The notes under the pieces were generated by a model that worked only from the letters and a program-made list of their open reading frames with translations, was not told where the DNA came from and did not search any database. The position numbers and the translations under genes were made by a program. Below, piece by piece: positions 10,088 to 18,401 of a stretch of 64,000 nucleotides of DNA. The DNA is taken from assembly GCA_963210315.1 (NCBI GenBank), contig OY723264.1, positions 310,001 through 374,000 of the forward strand, in the 5' to 3' direction. Position 1 is the first letter of the stretch. Each line of letters starts with the position of its first letter. The stretch is from Rhynchopus euleeides (taxonomy: Eukaryota > Euglenozoa > Diplonemea > Diplonemida > Diplonemidae).

Positions 10088-11273
10088 CTAGGCATACTTG
10101 TACCCCCATATGGGGAAGGCCAAAAATATGGGGAAAATATGGGGGGAATATGGGGGGTTTTTCAAGTCCTGTTCCCCCATATTTCCCCCATATGGGGGAT
10201 ATATGGGGGAAAACCCAGGGGTTCCTCAGGTGGAAGCAGTCGGCAAACAGTTCTCTTCGTTCTGCTTTTCACAGGGTGTGAAGTCAGCCACTGACAGGGG
10301 ACGTCTAGCACCTTGCAGTGCCATCTCACCTCGTCGCTTTCTGCAGAGAGGAACCGCCCGGCTGAAGTGCTCGAGTCAGACCACAAAAGGTGCTGTGAGA
10401 GTGCCGACCGCCACTTTCTTCAAGTCTGAGTAGCGGTCATCAGAGCATGCTGACCAGTAGTCCTGTCTTTGCTGGCAGAACAGTTGCGTCCTGCAGCCAG
10501 TCCTTGTACTGGCCTTCACAGGTCTCATTCCACCCGGCAGATGCAGCTTGAACATGTCAAGCTGCCTGGTGACGAGCGTCGACTCCGACTTTCGGCGCTC
10601 GGAGCGGTCAAAAGCGGCGGAAGCGCCTGACACCCCAGAATGCACTGCTTGTGAATTCCCTTGTCTAATTAAGGATCCCAGGGGGCAGCTCGCAATCGCA
10701 AACACACCAGAGGAGGAGGACAGCGAGTGTGAGAGTGACGTGCCGGACAGGACTTCAAAACACAGGAGTGTGTGTTGTGAGGAGCTGTTAACCCTGAACG
10801 CGCGATGTGTGTCTGTGCGTATGTGTCCACCACCGCTGCCGCTGTCACTGCGGTGCCCCGCCAAACCGGGAAGCGTTCGCTCTCCGCTGCCGCTGTATCG
10901 GCGCAGGAGAGGAACAGGAGGTCGGTGCGACCCACCTGGGGGATCTTCCAGGGGGGGCCAGACCTGGCCACACCTGAACGAGCGCGCACCTCCCCAGGAT
11001 CGGACTCCTGGAGGATCCCAACAAGGCATGAGGCCGGTTTCGACGCGCACTTCGTGTGTGTCTGTGCCTGAGTGGTTTGATGTTCTCCCGTTGCAGCACG
11101 AATACCCCCATATCCCCCCATATGGGCCCCATATTTCCCCCATATTCCCCCATATTTTATTAAGCACACTCGTGTGAGCGGAAAGCGCCCCACCACAGCT
11201 GCAACCAAACGTGCTCTATACACTAACCCCACCCTTCATCAGGCTCAGGGTGTGATCAGTTCAGGGTTTTGTG

Positions 11274-11297
11274 TGTAGAAGCGTCAACGCAACAAAC
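11274..11297 (+). repeat. Left copy of the 24-bp split direct repeat
   Basis: It begins TGTAGAAGCGTCAACGC and is identical to 15631-15654. It marks the inner edge of the left terminal region of the retroelement. Confidence 0.8.
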
Positions 11298-11374
11298 TAT
11301 CAAGCAGGCGAGAGAATCAAGAGGGGGGCAAGAGTGACAGAAGCGGACAGAGTACGCCGAGCTGCGTGGTTGTT

Positions 11375-11735
11375 CTGAAGAGAGAGGGACAGTAACTACG
11401 CCGTGCGTAACTACGGGCTGAGGGAGTACGCCGAGCTGCGCGTATTTTGAGGTCAGAGAGGGACAGTAACTACGCCGAGCTGCGTGTATCTTACAGAGAG
11501 GGGCAGTAACAACGCCGTGCTGCGTGTAACAAACAGAGAGGGACAGTAACTACGCCGAGCTGCGTGTATCTTACAGAGAGGGACAGTAACAACGCCGTGC
11601 TGCGTGTAACAAACAGAGAGGGACAGTAACTACGCCGAGCTGCGTGTATCTTACAGAGAGGGACAGTAACAACGCCGTGCTGCGTGTAACAAACAGAGAG
11701 GGACAGTAACTACGCCGAGCTGCGTAACAGAGAAG
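11375..11735 (+). repeat. Tandem repeats upstream of the retroelement gag gene
   Basis: Alternating units of about 59 bp share GAGAGGGACAGTAAC and end in either ACGCCGAGCTGCGTGTATC or ACGCCGTGCTGCGTGTAAC, so the real period is a pair of about 118 bp. At least six half-units occur and the array ends at the gag start codon. It could be a promoter, a packaging signal or a leader. Its role is unknown. Confidence 0.75.
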
Positions 11736-12806
11736 ATGGCCACTCTGGATTGGGACACCCTGAAGGTTCCCGACCCCGCCCACCCCGACAACGAGCCAGC
11801 AGAGCGTCGCCCCGAGTGCATATTCGAAACCTGCAATACAACGCACACAGCCAGGACCGCATTCAGCTGCCACGACTGCGGTGGGACCACGGTCAGGACG
11901 TGCATGAGAGAGCACATCCCGGCGCACATCGTCCCCGAATGGCTCGAGGGCGCAGGGGACAGGGGCTGGGTGTGCCCCGAGTGCGCATGGGTCCGGCAGG
12001 CGGTCGACGAGGAGACCGCGGCGGACCTGGCAGCAGGGGCGGGCGAGCTAGGCGAGGACGGGGAGTACAGCGAGGCGGACAGCCAGAGTGGCACGGGCCT
12101 CCAGCACAGGGACGCACACCACCCCGCCGACTCGAACACCGATCTCCGCGTGGCGAACTCGCTGGAGTACCTGCTGAAGTTGACAGGCCGGCTGGAGAAG
12201 GAGCAGAAGGAGCTGAAGAAGACCGTGGAGACGCAGGCGAAGCAGATCGCCACTCTGCAGAAGGCGCTGCAGCGGACGGAGGCCGAGCTGCCCGCTGACT
12301 TCTCCGCCCACATCGTGTCGACCTGGGGATCGTCGATCGCCACTGCCCCCGGACGCAGGTTGGTGAAAGCTGAGGTATCCCGGGTTTTCCGACAGGCGGA
12401 GCTCAGCGATGCCCCGAGTTCACCGGACTGGCAACACCAGCTCATCCAGGCCTTCGACTCTCTGTTTCAGACAATGGGGCTGATCCGCGACGACGACGAT
12501 CCGGACCGGTTTATCGAGGCCCTTCACAAGACAATCGTCGCTATGAACTCACACTTTCTCCTGAAGGGGCGAGCGGGCGCCCGCCTCTACCTGGCAAAGG
12601 CGAAGATTATGGACCCAGCGAAGTACGATGCGGTGGCACACGGGCGCCTACTCCGGGAGGGGCGGGCCACGCAGGACGACACGCAGGAGAGGCGGGCCGC
12701 GTTTCAGGAGCGGTTCCTGCAGGAGCGTAACACGCAGGACCGCCCCGCGCCCTACTCGGGAAAGGGCCACCACAAAGGACGGGGGGGGAAAGGCAAGCGA
12801 CAGTGA
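11736..12806 (+). CDS. Gag-like structural protein of the VIPER-like element, 356 aa
   Basis: This is the first gene of the retroelement and presumably coats its RNA. The N-terminal part has a Cys/His-rich region with Cys at 28, 33, 45, 48, 56, 80 and 83 and His at 37, 60 and 64, resembling a RING- or B-box-like zinc-binding fold rather than a CCHC knuckle. An acidic stretch follows, then a strongly charged heptad region (about residues 143-188) that looks like a coiled coil for assembly. The Gly/Lys/Arg-rich C-terminus (from about 335) could bind nucleic acid. The ATG directly follows the tandem-repeat leader. The gene is called gag from position and features, not from a specific family match. 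Confidence 0.8.
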   Translation: MATLDWDTLKVPDPAHPDNEPAERRPECIFETCNTTHTARTAFSCHDCGGTTVRTCMREHIPAHIVPEWLEGAGDRGWVCPECAWVRQAVDEETAADLAAGAGELGEDGEYSEADSQSGTGLQHRDAHHPADSNTDLRVANSLEYLLKLTGRLEKEQKELKKTVETQAKQIATLQKALQRTEAELPADFSAHIVSTWGSSIATAPGRRLVKAEVSRVFRQAELSDAPSSPDWQHQLIQAFDSLFQTMGLIRDDDDPDRFIEALHKTIVAMNSHFLLKGRAGARLYLAKAKIMDPAKYDAVAHGRLLREGRATQDDTQERRAAFQERFLQERNTQDRPAPYSGKGHHKGRGGKGKRQ

Positions 12807-12860
12807 CTTCCCGACACCAGCAGGGGACGCCCGCGGGCCACGACCCTCCCCCCCGCCGCG

Positions 12861-13826
12861 GTGGTGTATGTGAAGGCAGTACCATCTGCCCCCCCGTCAA
12901 CAAGAGGACGCCCCCGCAAGACCGAGACGAGCGTGACCCCGGAGGAAGCAACCACCATTCGCCAGGAACTACAGCACACCCTGTCCCAAGCCCTCGCACC
13001 CACATACTGGGGGGCCCTCCGCCGCACATACGACAGATACTCGCAGTTCCGGGAAGGGTGGATGAAAGCGGAGAGGCGGACACTGCCACACGACGAAGGG
13101 GCGGTGCTGTGGGTCACGAAGCAACGGAAGGACGGGCTATCAGTGCAGTCCGCCCTCCAGTACCTCAACAACCTTGCAGCAGCACTCAGACGCTTCGCAG
13201 CGTTCCCCCTCGACGGAAGACAAATTGTGGCGGACTACAGGCGGGCGCTGAAACGGGGAGGAGCACTACGACCACAGAAGCAAGCAGAACCAGCAACAGC
13301 CCACAACATCCGGGAGGCGCTAGCGAAGGAGCCACGTCCCATCGTGAAACTGCTGCTCGGCATCATGTGGGGGGGTGCGGCAAGGGCTTCGGACGCACTG
13401 CGTTTGGATGTGAAGGACGTCACAGCGGAAAAGCGCAGCGAGCCGATATACGTGCGCTGGACCCAGTCGAAGGCGGACCCTTTCCACATGGGTCACATCA
13501 CAGGAATCTCCCTGCCGAAGGACCTACACCGTATCCTCCGACACCGCCTCCGCAGGGCGCGCAGTGCAGGAGAGACGAGACTGTTCCCGGCGGACGTCAC
13601 CTACCGGACCGTGGTAAAAGCCGTCAAGCGGGCACGGAGGGGGCTCACGGCACACTCTCTGCGGAGGGGGGCACTCACACAGCTTGCGCGGAAGAACGTT
13701 CCACTGGAGGAGGTGCGCCTCCTCTCGAGACACGCGACGGTCGACGGTGTGATGCGTTACGTATCAGCGGCGGAAAACGCACACGCGCGCGAGACAGCAC
13801 AGGTGTCGGCGAAGATCGAGTGGTGA
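12861..13826 (+). CDS. Tyrosine recombinase of the VIPER-like element, 321 aa
   Basis: The enzyme would integrate the circular DNA copy by site-specific strand exchange. The N-terminal helical part (about 25-115) resembles a core-binding domain. The catalytic domain carries the complete set: Arg175 in GGAARASDALRL, Lys204 in the beta-hairpin region, the HSLRRG box with His265 and Arg268, His291 in LLSRHATVD, and nucleophile Tyr300 in MRYVS. The gene starts 54 bp after gag and precedes the RT gene, the diagnostic order. The intact catalytic residues suggest function. The integration result seen here, with no duplication, agrees with this enzyme type. Confidence 0.92.
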   Translation: MVYVKAVPSAPPSTRGRPRKTETSVTPEEATTIRQELQHTLSQALAPTYWGALRRTYDRYSQFREGWMKAERRTLPHDEGAVLWVTKQRKDGLSVQSALQYLNNLAAALRRFAAFPLDGRQIVADYRRALKRGGALRPQKQAEPATAHNIREALAKEPRPIVKLLLGIMWGGAARASDALRLDVKDVTAEKRSEPIYVRWTQSKADPFHMGHITGISLPKDLHRILRHRLRRARSAGETRLFPADVTYRTVVKAVKRARRGLTAHSLRRGALTQLARKNVPLEEVRLLSRHATVDGVMRYVSAAENAHARETAQVSAKIEW

Positions 13827-14000
13827 AGAAGAAAAAAACGACAGCAAGGGGGGACTACGCGCACACAGCCAAAACCCCTGACAGCAACCCACTTCCCGGG
13901 GACCACGAGGCTGTTCGCAGCGCGCCGCTACTACGAAGATGCCACATCCGACGAAGCCACGTCCGACCCTCCACCCAGTGATGAGGAAGCGTGGAGCGAG

Positions 14001-15635
14001 GTGGATAGCGCAGAGTCGTACGGTCCGGGTGTCGAGGACCTCTACGGGGAGGACTTGGGTGTGTGCACGGGGGGGAAGGTGATACGGCCAGCCAACGCGA
14101 AGACGGAGCTGCCGGAGGAAGAGGACTACATCGCGGAGATCTGCACCTCACGCCTCAATCTCAAGGAACTGCGACGGTTGGACAGCGAGGGTGAACTGAC
14201 GGGGGTCCTGGACCTCATCACCAAGCCAGCCGCTTTCGCTGACGCACTGCTTCCCGAGGCCCGCCAAGAACTACGTAAAACGGGGAGGAAGGTATCACGC
14301 CACATGTTGCACCACCTGGACACCTTGATTGAGTATGGCGTCCTGACGGAGGCGGATGCACACCCGTACCTCACGCTGCCAGCGTTCACCGTGTCCAAGA
14401 AGTCTGGGGGCCAACGTTTCATCGTCGACGCAAGGCGGCTAAACGCACTGATGACACGCCCACCGGACATGCGTTTGCAGGACATCACGGAGGTGACACA
14501 GCGAGTGGCCGCGGCGAGCTGGGTGGTGATGGCAGATGCACGCAGCTGGTTCTACCAGTTCCCCGTACACAAGGAGATCCAACGCTACTTCGAAGTGCGC
14601 CTAGGCGGGGAGAGAAAGACATTCGTGAAGACCTTCCTGACTGTCATGTGCATGGGGTGGTCACATTCCCCGGCAATCGCGAACCGCAGCGCACGCGTGC
14701 TGCTCCCGCCAGAGCACGGAATAGTCTGGATTGACAACTTCATCGCTGTCGGAGACTCCCTACCAGAGGCACAGGCGAGGTACGCCGACTTCATCAGCCG
14801 CTGCGAGAAGGTGGGGGCCGCCCTGAACTTCGACGACACACAACACGGCGTGCCGCTGCAGGACTTCACAGTGTTCGGGATCCACTTCGACCTGACGCGA
14901 CACCGTTTCCGCATGGACACAGCCTGGGTGCAAAAAGTCCTCGGACGGGAAGAGTACAAGGAAGTCGTCAACGGCCACACGACACCACGCAGGGCGTTCA
15001 GAGTATTCGGGTCTTTCGTCTGGCAGTCGTATGTGATGCGGACACCGATGTGTTACATGCCAGCCGTGTTGTCCTTCGTGCGGCGCATCGCGAAGCAGAC
15101 TCACTCGAACAACGCCCGATGGGACTCCAGGGTCGCAGTACCTCCGTCAGTGCAGGCGGAGACAGTGGCGCGGACACGACTCATCGAGGACAACGAGTGG
15201 TATACGCCGCAGAACCCGCCACCGACCATTGAGCTCTGGACAGACGCGTCATCCACGGCGTGGGCGGCGGTGCTCGTGTTACCGGGAGGGGAGTCAGTGT
15301 CCCAAGGTGCGTTCGAAGGGAGCGACGCGGACACGAACATCTTCCTGAAGGAAGCGTATGCAGTGTGGCAGGGGGTGCGCATGATGCAGCGTGTGAGGGA
15401 GGCAAGCGTGACCTGCCACATAGACAACCTCGGCCTGGTGTTCGCGCTCCGGAAGGGCCACTGCGCCAACTACCGAGGCAACCTTCTGCTGCAGGAGATA
15501 TACACAACAGCGCGCCGCCAGCAGATACGACTGATTCCACACTGGGTTGCGACCCACGACCAACGCGCAGACGCGTACACGCGAGGGACGCAGGCCACAC
15601 ACCCCGTGGAGTTGCCACCAGTGTCGATGGTGTAG
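14001..15635 (+). CDS. Reverse transcriptase/RNase H of the VIPER-like element, 544 aa
   Basis: This RNA-dependent DNA polymerase is fused to RNase H. RT landmarks in order are: a VSKKSGGQRFIVDARRLN block (131-148), motif A with Asp179 (VVMADARSWFYQ), motif B (CMGWSHSP), motif C as WIDN (243-246) and a FGIHF block (292-296). In motif C the usual second aspartate is replaced by asparagine. The RNase H domain has Asp415, Glu451, Asp475 and Asp524, all present. The stop codon lies within the 24-bp direct repeat. A gap of 174 bp separates it from the recombinase gene. No protease domain is visible. Confidence 0.9.
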   Translation: MDSAESYGPGVEDLYGEDLGVCTGGKVIRPANAKTELPEEEDYIAEICTSRLNLKELRRLDSEGELTGVLDLITKPAAFADALLPEARQELRKTGRKVSRHMLHHLDTLIEYGVLTEADAHPYLTLPAFTVSKKSGGQRFIVDARRLNALMTRPPDMRLQDITEVTQRVAAASWVVMADARSWFYQFPVHKEIQRYFEVRLGGERKTFVKTFLTVMCMGWSHSPAIANRSARVLLPPEHGIVWIDNFIAVGDSLPEAQARYADFISRCEKVGAALNFDDTQHGVPLQDFTVFGIHFDLTRHRFRMDTAWVQKVLGREEYKEVVNGHTTPRRAFRVFGSFVWQSYVMRTPMCYMPAVLSFVRRIAKQTHSNNARWDSRVAVPPSVQAETVARTRLIEDNEWYTPQNPPPTIELWTDASSTAWAAVLVLPGGESVSQGAFEGSDADTNIFLKEAYAVWQGVRMMQRVREASVTCHIDNLGLVFALRKGHCANYRGNLLLQEIYTTARRQQIRLIPHWVATHDQRADAYTRGTQATHPVELPPVSMV

Positions 15636-15654
15636 AAGCGTCAACGCAACAAAC
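15631..15654 (+). repeat. Right copy of the 24-bp split direct repeat
   Basis: It is identical to 11274-11297 and overlaps the stop codon of the RT/RNase H gene. Fifty bases of unique right-end sequence follow before the junction at 15704. Confidence 0.8.
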
Positions 15655-15818
15655 AAAAGGAAATTCATCAGAGCGGTTGTAGCTGTGAAGTGATAGGGCG
15701 CTTTCCGGGTTTTCCCCATATTTTCAGCCTTTTTCCCCATATGGGGGCGGGGTTTTGAGACCCCCCATATTTCCCCCAAATTTAGGGGGTTCCCCATATG
15801 GGGGGACAAGTATGCCTA

Positions 15819-16352
15819 GGGGGGGGGGGGTGGGAACAAAAGGAGAATATGGTCCACAACAGGCGGCAATACGGAAGAGGGGAAGTGAGCTTTCTGTCTG
15901 ACCTGTCATTTTTCACCCTGCGGGTGGGCTGCTAGACTTCAGTGCAGCGGGGGGCTACGCCCTGCGTCGCTGTGTGCCAAAGTGTGTCACGTTGAACAAC
16001 CAGCCTTGCGAGACACAGCTCAGATGTTCTGCACTTCTAAAGGAAGACTGCTCAGGCCCCCCCCCCCCCACCCCTGATGCCTGCAGACGCGGTCGCAACG
16101 CGTCTGCAGCTAATCGGCAGACGTGCAGACGTCTGCAAACAACACTAACCCCAATCACGCACTTCAACCAAATGATTGAAATTGCAATCCATTGTTATGA
16201 CGACGAGCAGGATAGACGAGAGCTGCCAGGATGCGAAACTGGGGGGCTACAACTGTGGCAGGCACCGTGCCATGCTTGCTGGCAAGTACGCTTGACATCG
16301 GGTATTTCGGGGTGCTCGCATTATTTTTAAGGGGCGGGATCACCTGCCCCTG
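15819..16352. other. Short intergenic stretch between transposons
   Basis: No gene is recognised. It contains a CTGCAGACGCG inverted repeat near 16078-16107 and a poly-G tract at 15819-15831. Confidence 0.5.
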
Positions 16353-16360
16353 CCCCCCTG

Positions 16361-17458
16361 CAGGGCTGTAAATAAGGTTTGGGGGTCAGGAGTCGGGAGT
16401 CGGTTATTTACAGTCACCTAAGGTACCTGGGGTGGGGGGCTGGGGGGGACGGGCGGTCTCAAACCCTACTCAATCCTGCACGCATCCTGTAGTACGGCCA
16501 CCTCTGCCGTGGAGAGTCCCATGGACCCTCCAGCAGTCGCCCACCATTCGGTCAGGGCGGACTGACTCGGAGCTTGCGGGGTCTTCCCGCGTGCGAGGTG
16601 GTCCGCGAAGAAGCACGCGACGCACAGCGCCATGTTGGCTGTCCCAGCCAACCCCCCACTTCGCCCGCAGCGCCCCACACGCTGCGAGCACCTCACTCAC
16701 GGCAGCAGTATTTGGCTGCATAGCTCTCAGTATTTCCCGTGCATGCAGCGCATGCATCCACAAATTTTGTGGATGCATCCACACACAGCCTGGAGCTCCG
16801 AAGCCCTGCATGCAGGCCTGCCTGCAGTGGATGAATGCCTGTATGCCAAATCGAAAATCCATTTTTTGACATTTTCGGGCATCCCTGGATGCCGTGGATG
16901 CATGCATGGATGCATCCACACCATCCACGGCCCCACTGAGAGCTATGTTGGCTGTGAGTCAAACACTACTGCCTCTACCTGAGGCATGTTGTGTCGCAAC
17001 AGTTGCGTCACATGTGTGACGCATCTGTGTGGAGTGTGTGTGGTTGTGCACGTGTGCGCTGCGGTATGATCAACCACCTGATGGGGGCGGAACACAACTC
17101 TTCTTGGGAGCTGCCAGGATCTGGCAAAAGGGGCGGGAAAGGGGCGCCGTATTCACAGCAGTGGTTTGGCAATGAACTCACCCCAGTTCAGAGACCGGTA
17201 ATGAAGAAGATGACTGGGAGGCACACACCATGTCCCACCCAGCGGGACCCCCACACCCCCACCCACCCATCGGGACCCCCCCTCCTCGGGTGTTCCAAAA
17301 ACCCTTTCTTTTGAATATTTGGAGTCTGTGCGGATCGCAGTGGGGTCATTTTGGCCATGGGGTGCCTAATACCGCACATTCCCTAAGGGAAGCAAGGCAA
17401 CCCTCCCAATCCCAAAAAATCCGGCGCGAGTCGGGAGTCGGCCTTATTTACACCCCTG
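16361..17458 (+). mobile_element. hAT-like non-autonomous element with 8-bp target duplication
   Basis: The TIRs are CAGGGCTGTAAATAAGG on the left and the complement of CAGGGGTGTAAATAAGG on the right. The 8 bp on both sides are identical, CCCCCCTG (16353-16360 and 17459-17466). CAGGG ends and an 8-bp duplication are typical of hAT elements. The 1098-bp interior has nested palindromes of TGGATGCATCCA type near 16745-16785 and 16895-16925. It also holds a segment (about 17220-17370) related to the ~190-bp satellite at 23985-25001. A short minus-strand frame near 16466-16696 is conserved in the copy at 25773-26003, but I see no transposase domain. Confidence 0.88.
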
Positions 17459-17696
17459 CCCCCCTGGGTGAGGGGCGCCAAAATGAAACGGACTTGGTTT
17501 GTGGAAGGGCGGCGCCTCTGATTCCCTAACAAACTCGCCACTATAAAAAGGAGCTCCGATTTTTTTTGCCCAAACATGTCACATGTAGCCGCATGCATGC
17601 AGGCGCCAGCTTTGCTTTGGTTCACACGCTTTCAATTAGGTTCGTTCGCGTCGCACGCAGCGGGCAATCGCGGCAAGGAAGGTCTAGGATGCCGTA

Positions 17697-17813
17697 CACG
17701 GTGCGGGGGTATGGACCCCGCTCGCGGGGGTCGTCTGGGCACCAAAAATAGCAGGGCAGACTCCCGCTAGCGGGGGTCCAGACCCCCGCTCCAGGGGGTG
17801 GGAGTCCACCGTG
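17697..17813 (-). mobile_element. Small MITE with CACGGTG ends, copy 1
   Basis: The ends are CACGGTG and its complement, flanked on each side by TA. Read in reverse it is an internally shortened version of the 41192-41377 copy, with the shared stretch CTGCCCTGCTATTTTTGG. No coding capacity. Confidence 0.7.
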
Positions 17814-17842
17814 TAATCTTGTGACGGGGGGGGGGGGGGGTA

Positions 17843-18356
17843 GGGGCGGGTATACCCCTGTGAGAAAATGGGTATTTTCAGGACACGCTCTAAACACCTC
17901 TCAGCCCCTACCTGACACACGCACCGACCCCAAAGGGTGCCAGAATGATATCCTGAGGCCACCAACACCATTTGTGGGGCCTTATGGGGTGTTTTTTGGG
18001 GTTCCGGAAAATTTGCCCACCGGTGGTTCCTGGTGGTACCGTAGGCCCACCTCTGTTTGCTGGACACGCCCTTTTGCTGGCACAATACAGGGTAGGCGTG
18101 GTGAAGGGGGTGTCGGAAATTGCCCGGACACGAGTTTCGACGATTGTGCCCCTGTCCCACTGATTTTTGCGCGAATTACATGCACGTATAGGCGTGCCTT
18201 GGCCTGTACAGGCCTGGATAGGCACAGATTGCCTGTATGGATTGATCTCGATGTGCATATCCCGACAGGTATGGGCCTGTACGGTCTTGTTATCCTGCGT
18301 GGAGCCCTGCTGAAAAATCAGATGGCTGTCCCCGGGGGGGGGGGGGGGGGGGGGGG
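17843..18356. mobile_element. Degenerate TIR element downstream of the glycosyltransferase gene
   Basis: The left end, after a G-run and TA, reads GGGGCGGGTATACC and then GTGAGAAAATGGGTATTTTCAGG, resembling the left end of the element at 49817. A poor inverted match (CTGAAAAATCAGATGG) is near 18308. Internally the string GCCCACCGGTGGT is shared with 49990-50010. The boundaries are uncertain. The 3' poly-G tract (18336-18356) ends 45 bp from the glycosyltransferase stop codon. Confidence 0.35.
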
Positions 18357-18401
18357 TGGCCCAAGCGCCAAGGCCCAACTCTGGGGCGGCGGATGTTGGC
18401 A

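Larger units (their letters stand above)
11160..15704 (+). mobile_element. Complete VIPER-like tyrosine-recombinase (DIRS-order) retroelement
   Basis: This 4545-bp element encodes gag-like, tyrosine recombinase and RT/RNase H proteins in that order, the order known from VIPER of trypanosomatids. DIRS1 and Ngaro have YR last. Both junctions are fixed by the empty copy at 49685-49715: the host reads CATATTTTA then CCGGGTTTT, with nothing gained or lost. Absence of a target duplication fits recombinase-mediated integration. A 24-bp direct repeat lies inside the left end (11274-11297) and after the last gene (15631-15654), as in split-direct-repeat elements. The outer ends also share an inverted GGAAAGCGCC motif. 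All three frames are open, so it may be recently active. Confidence 0.9.
10091..15816. mobile_element. TA-flanked TIR element (GGCATACTTG ends), interrupted by a retroelement
   Basis: The TIRs begin GGCATACTTGT and each is flanked by TA (10089-10090 and 15817-15818) in a C-run/TA/G-run setting. The interior has iterated CCCCATATGGGG palindromes near both ends. Removing the insertion at 11160-15704 leaves 1181 bp, closely matching the intact copy at 48646-49814 (1169 bp). No transposase is seen, so it is non-autonomous. The TA flanks suggest the Tc1/mariner group or a relative. Confidence 0.85.

Noticed and set aside
12803..13981. Long plus-strand open frame overlapping the recombinase gene
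   Set aside because: It is a GC-driven shadow of the recombinase frame, is Pro/Arg/His-rich and has no domain; the recombinase frame carries the catalytic residues.
16466..16928. Conserved short frames inside the hAT-like copies, considered as a transposase remnant
   Set aside because: No RNase-H-like DDE residues or hAT dimerisation motif seen, and conservation between the two copies is equal in non-coding parts.
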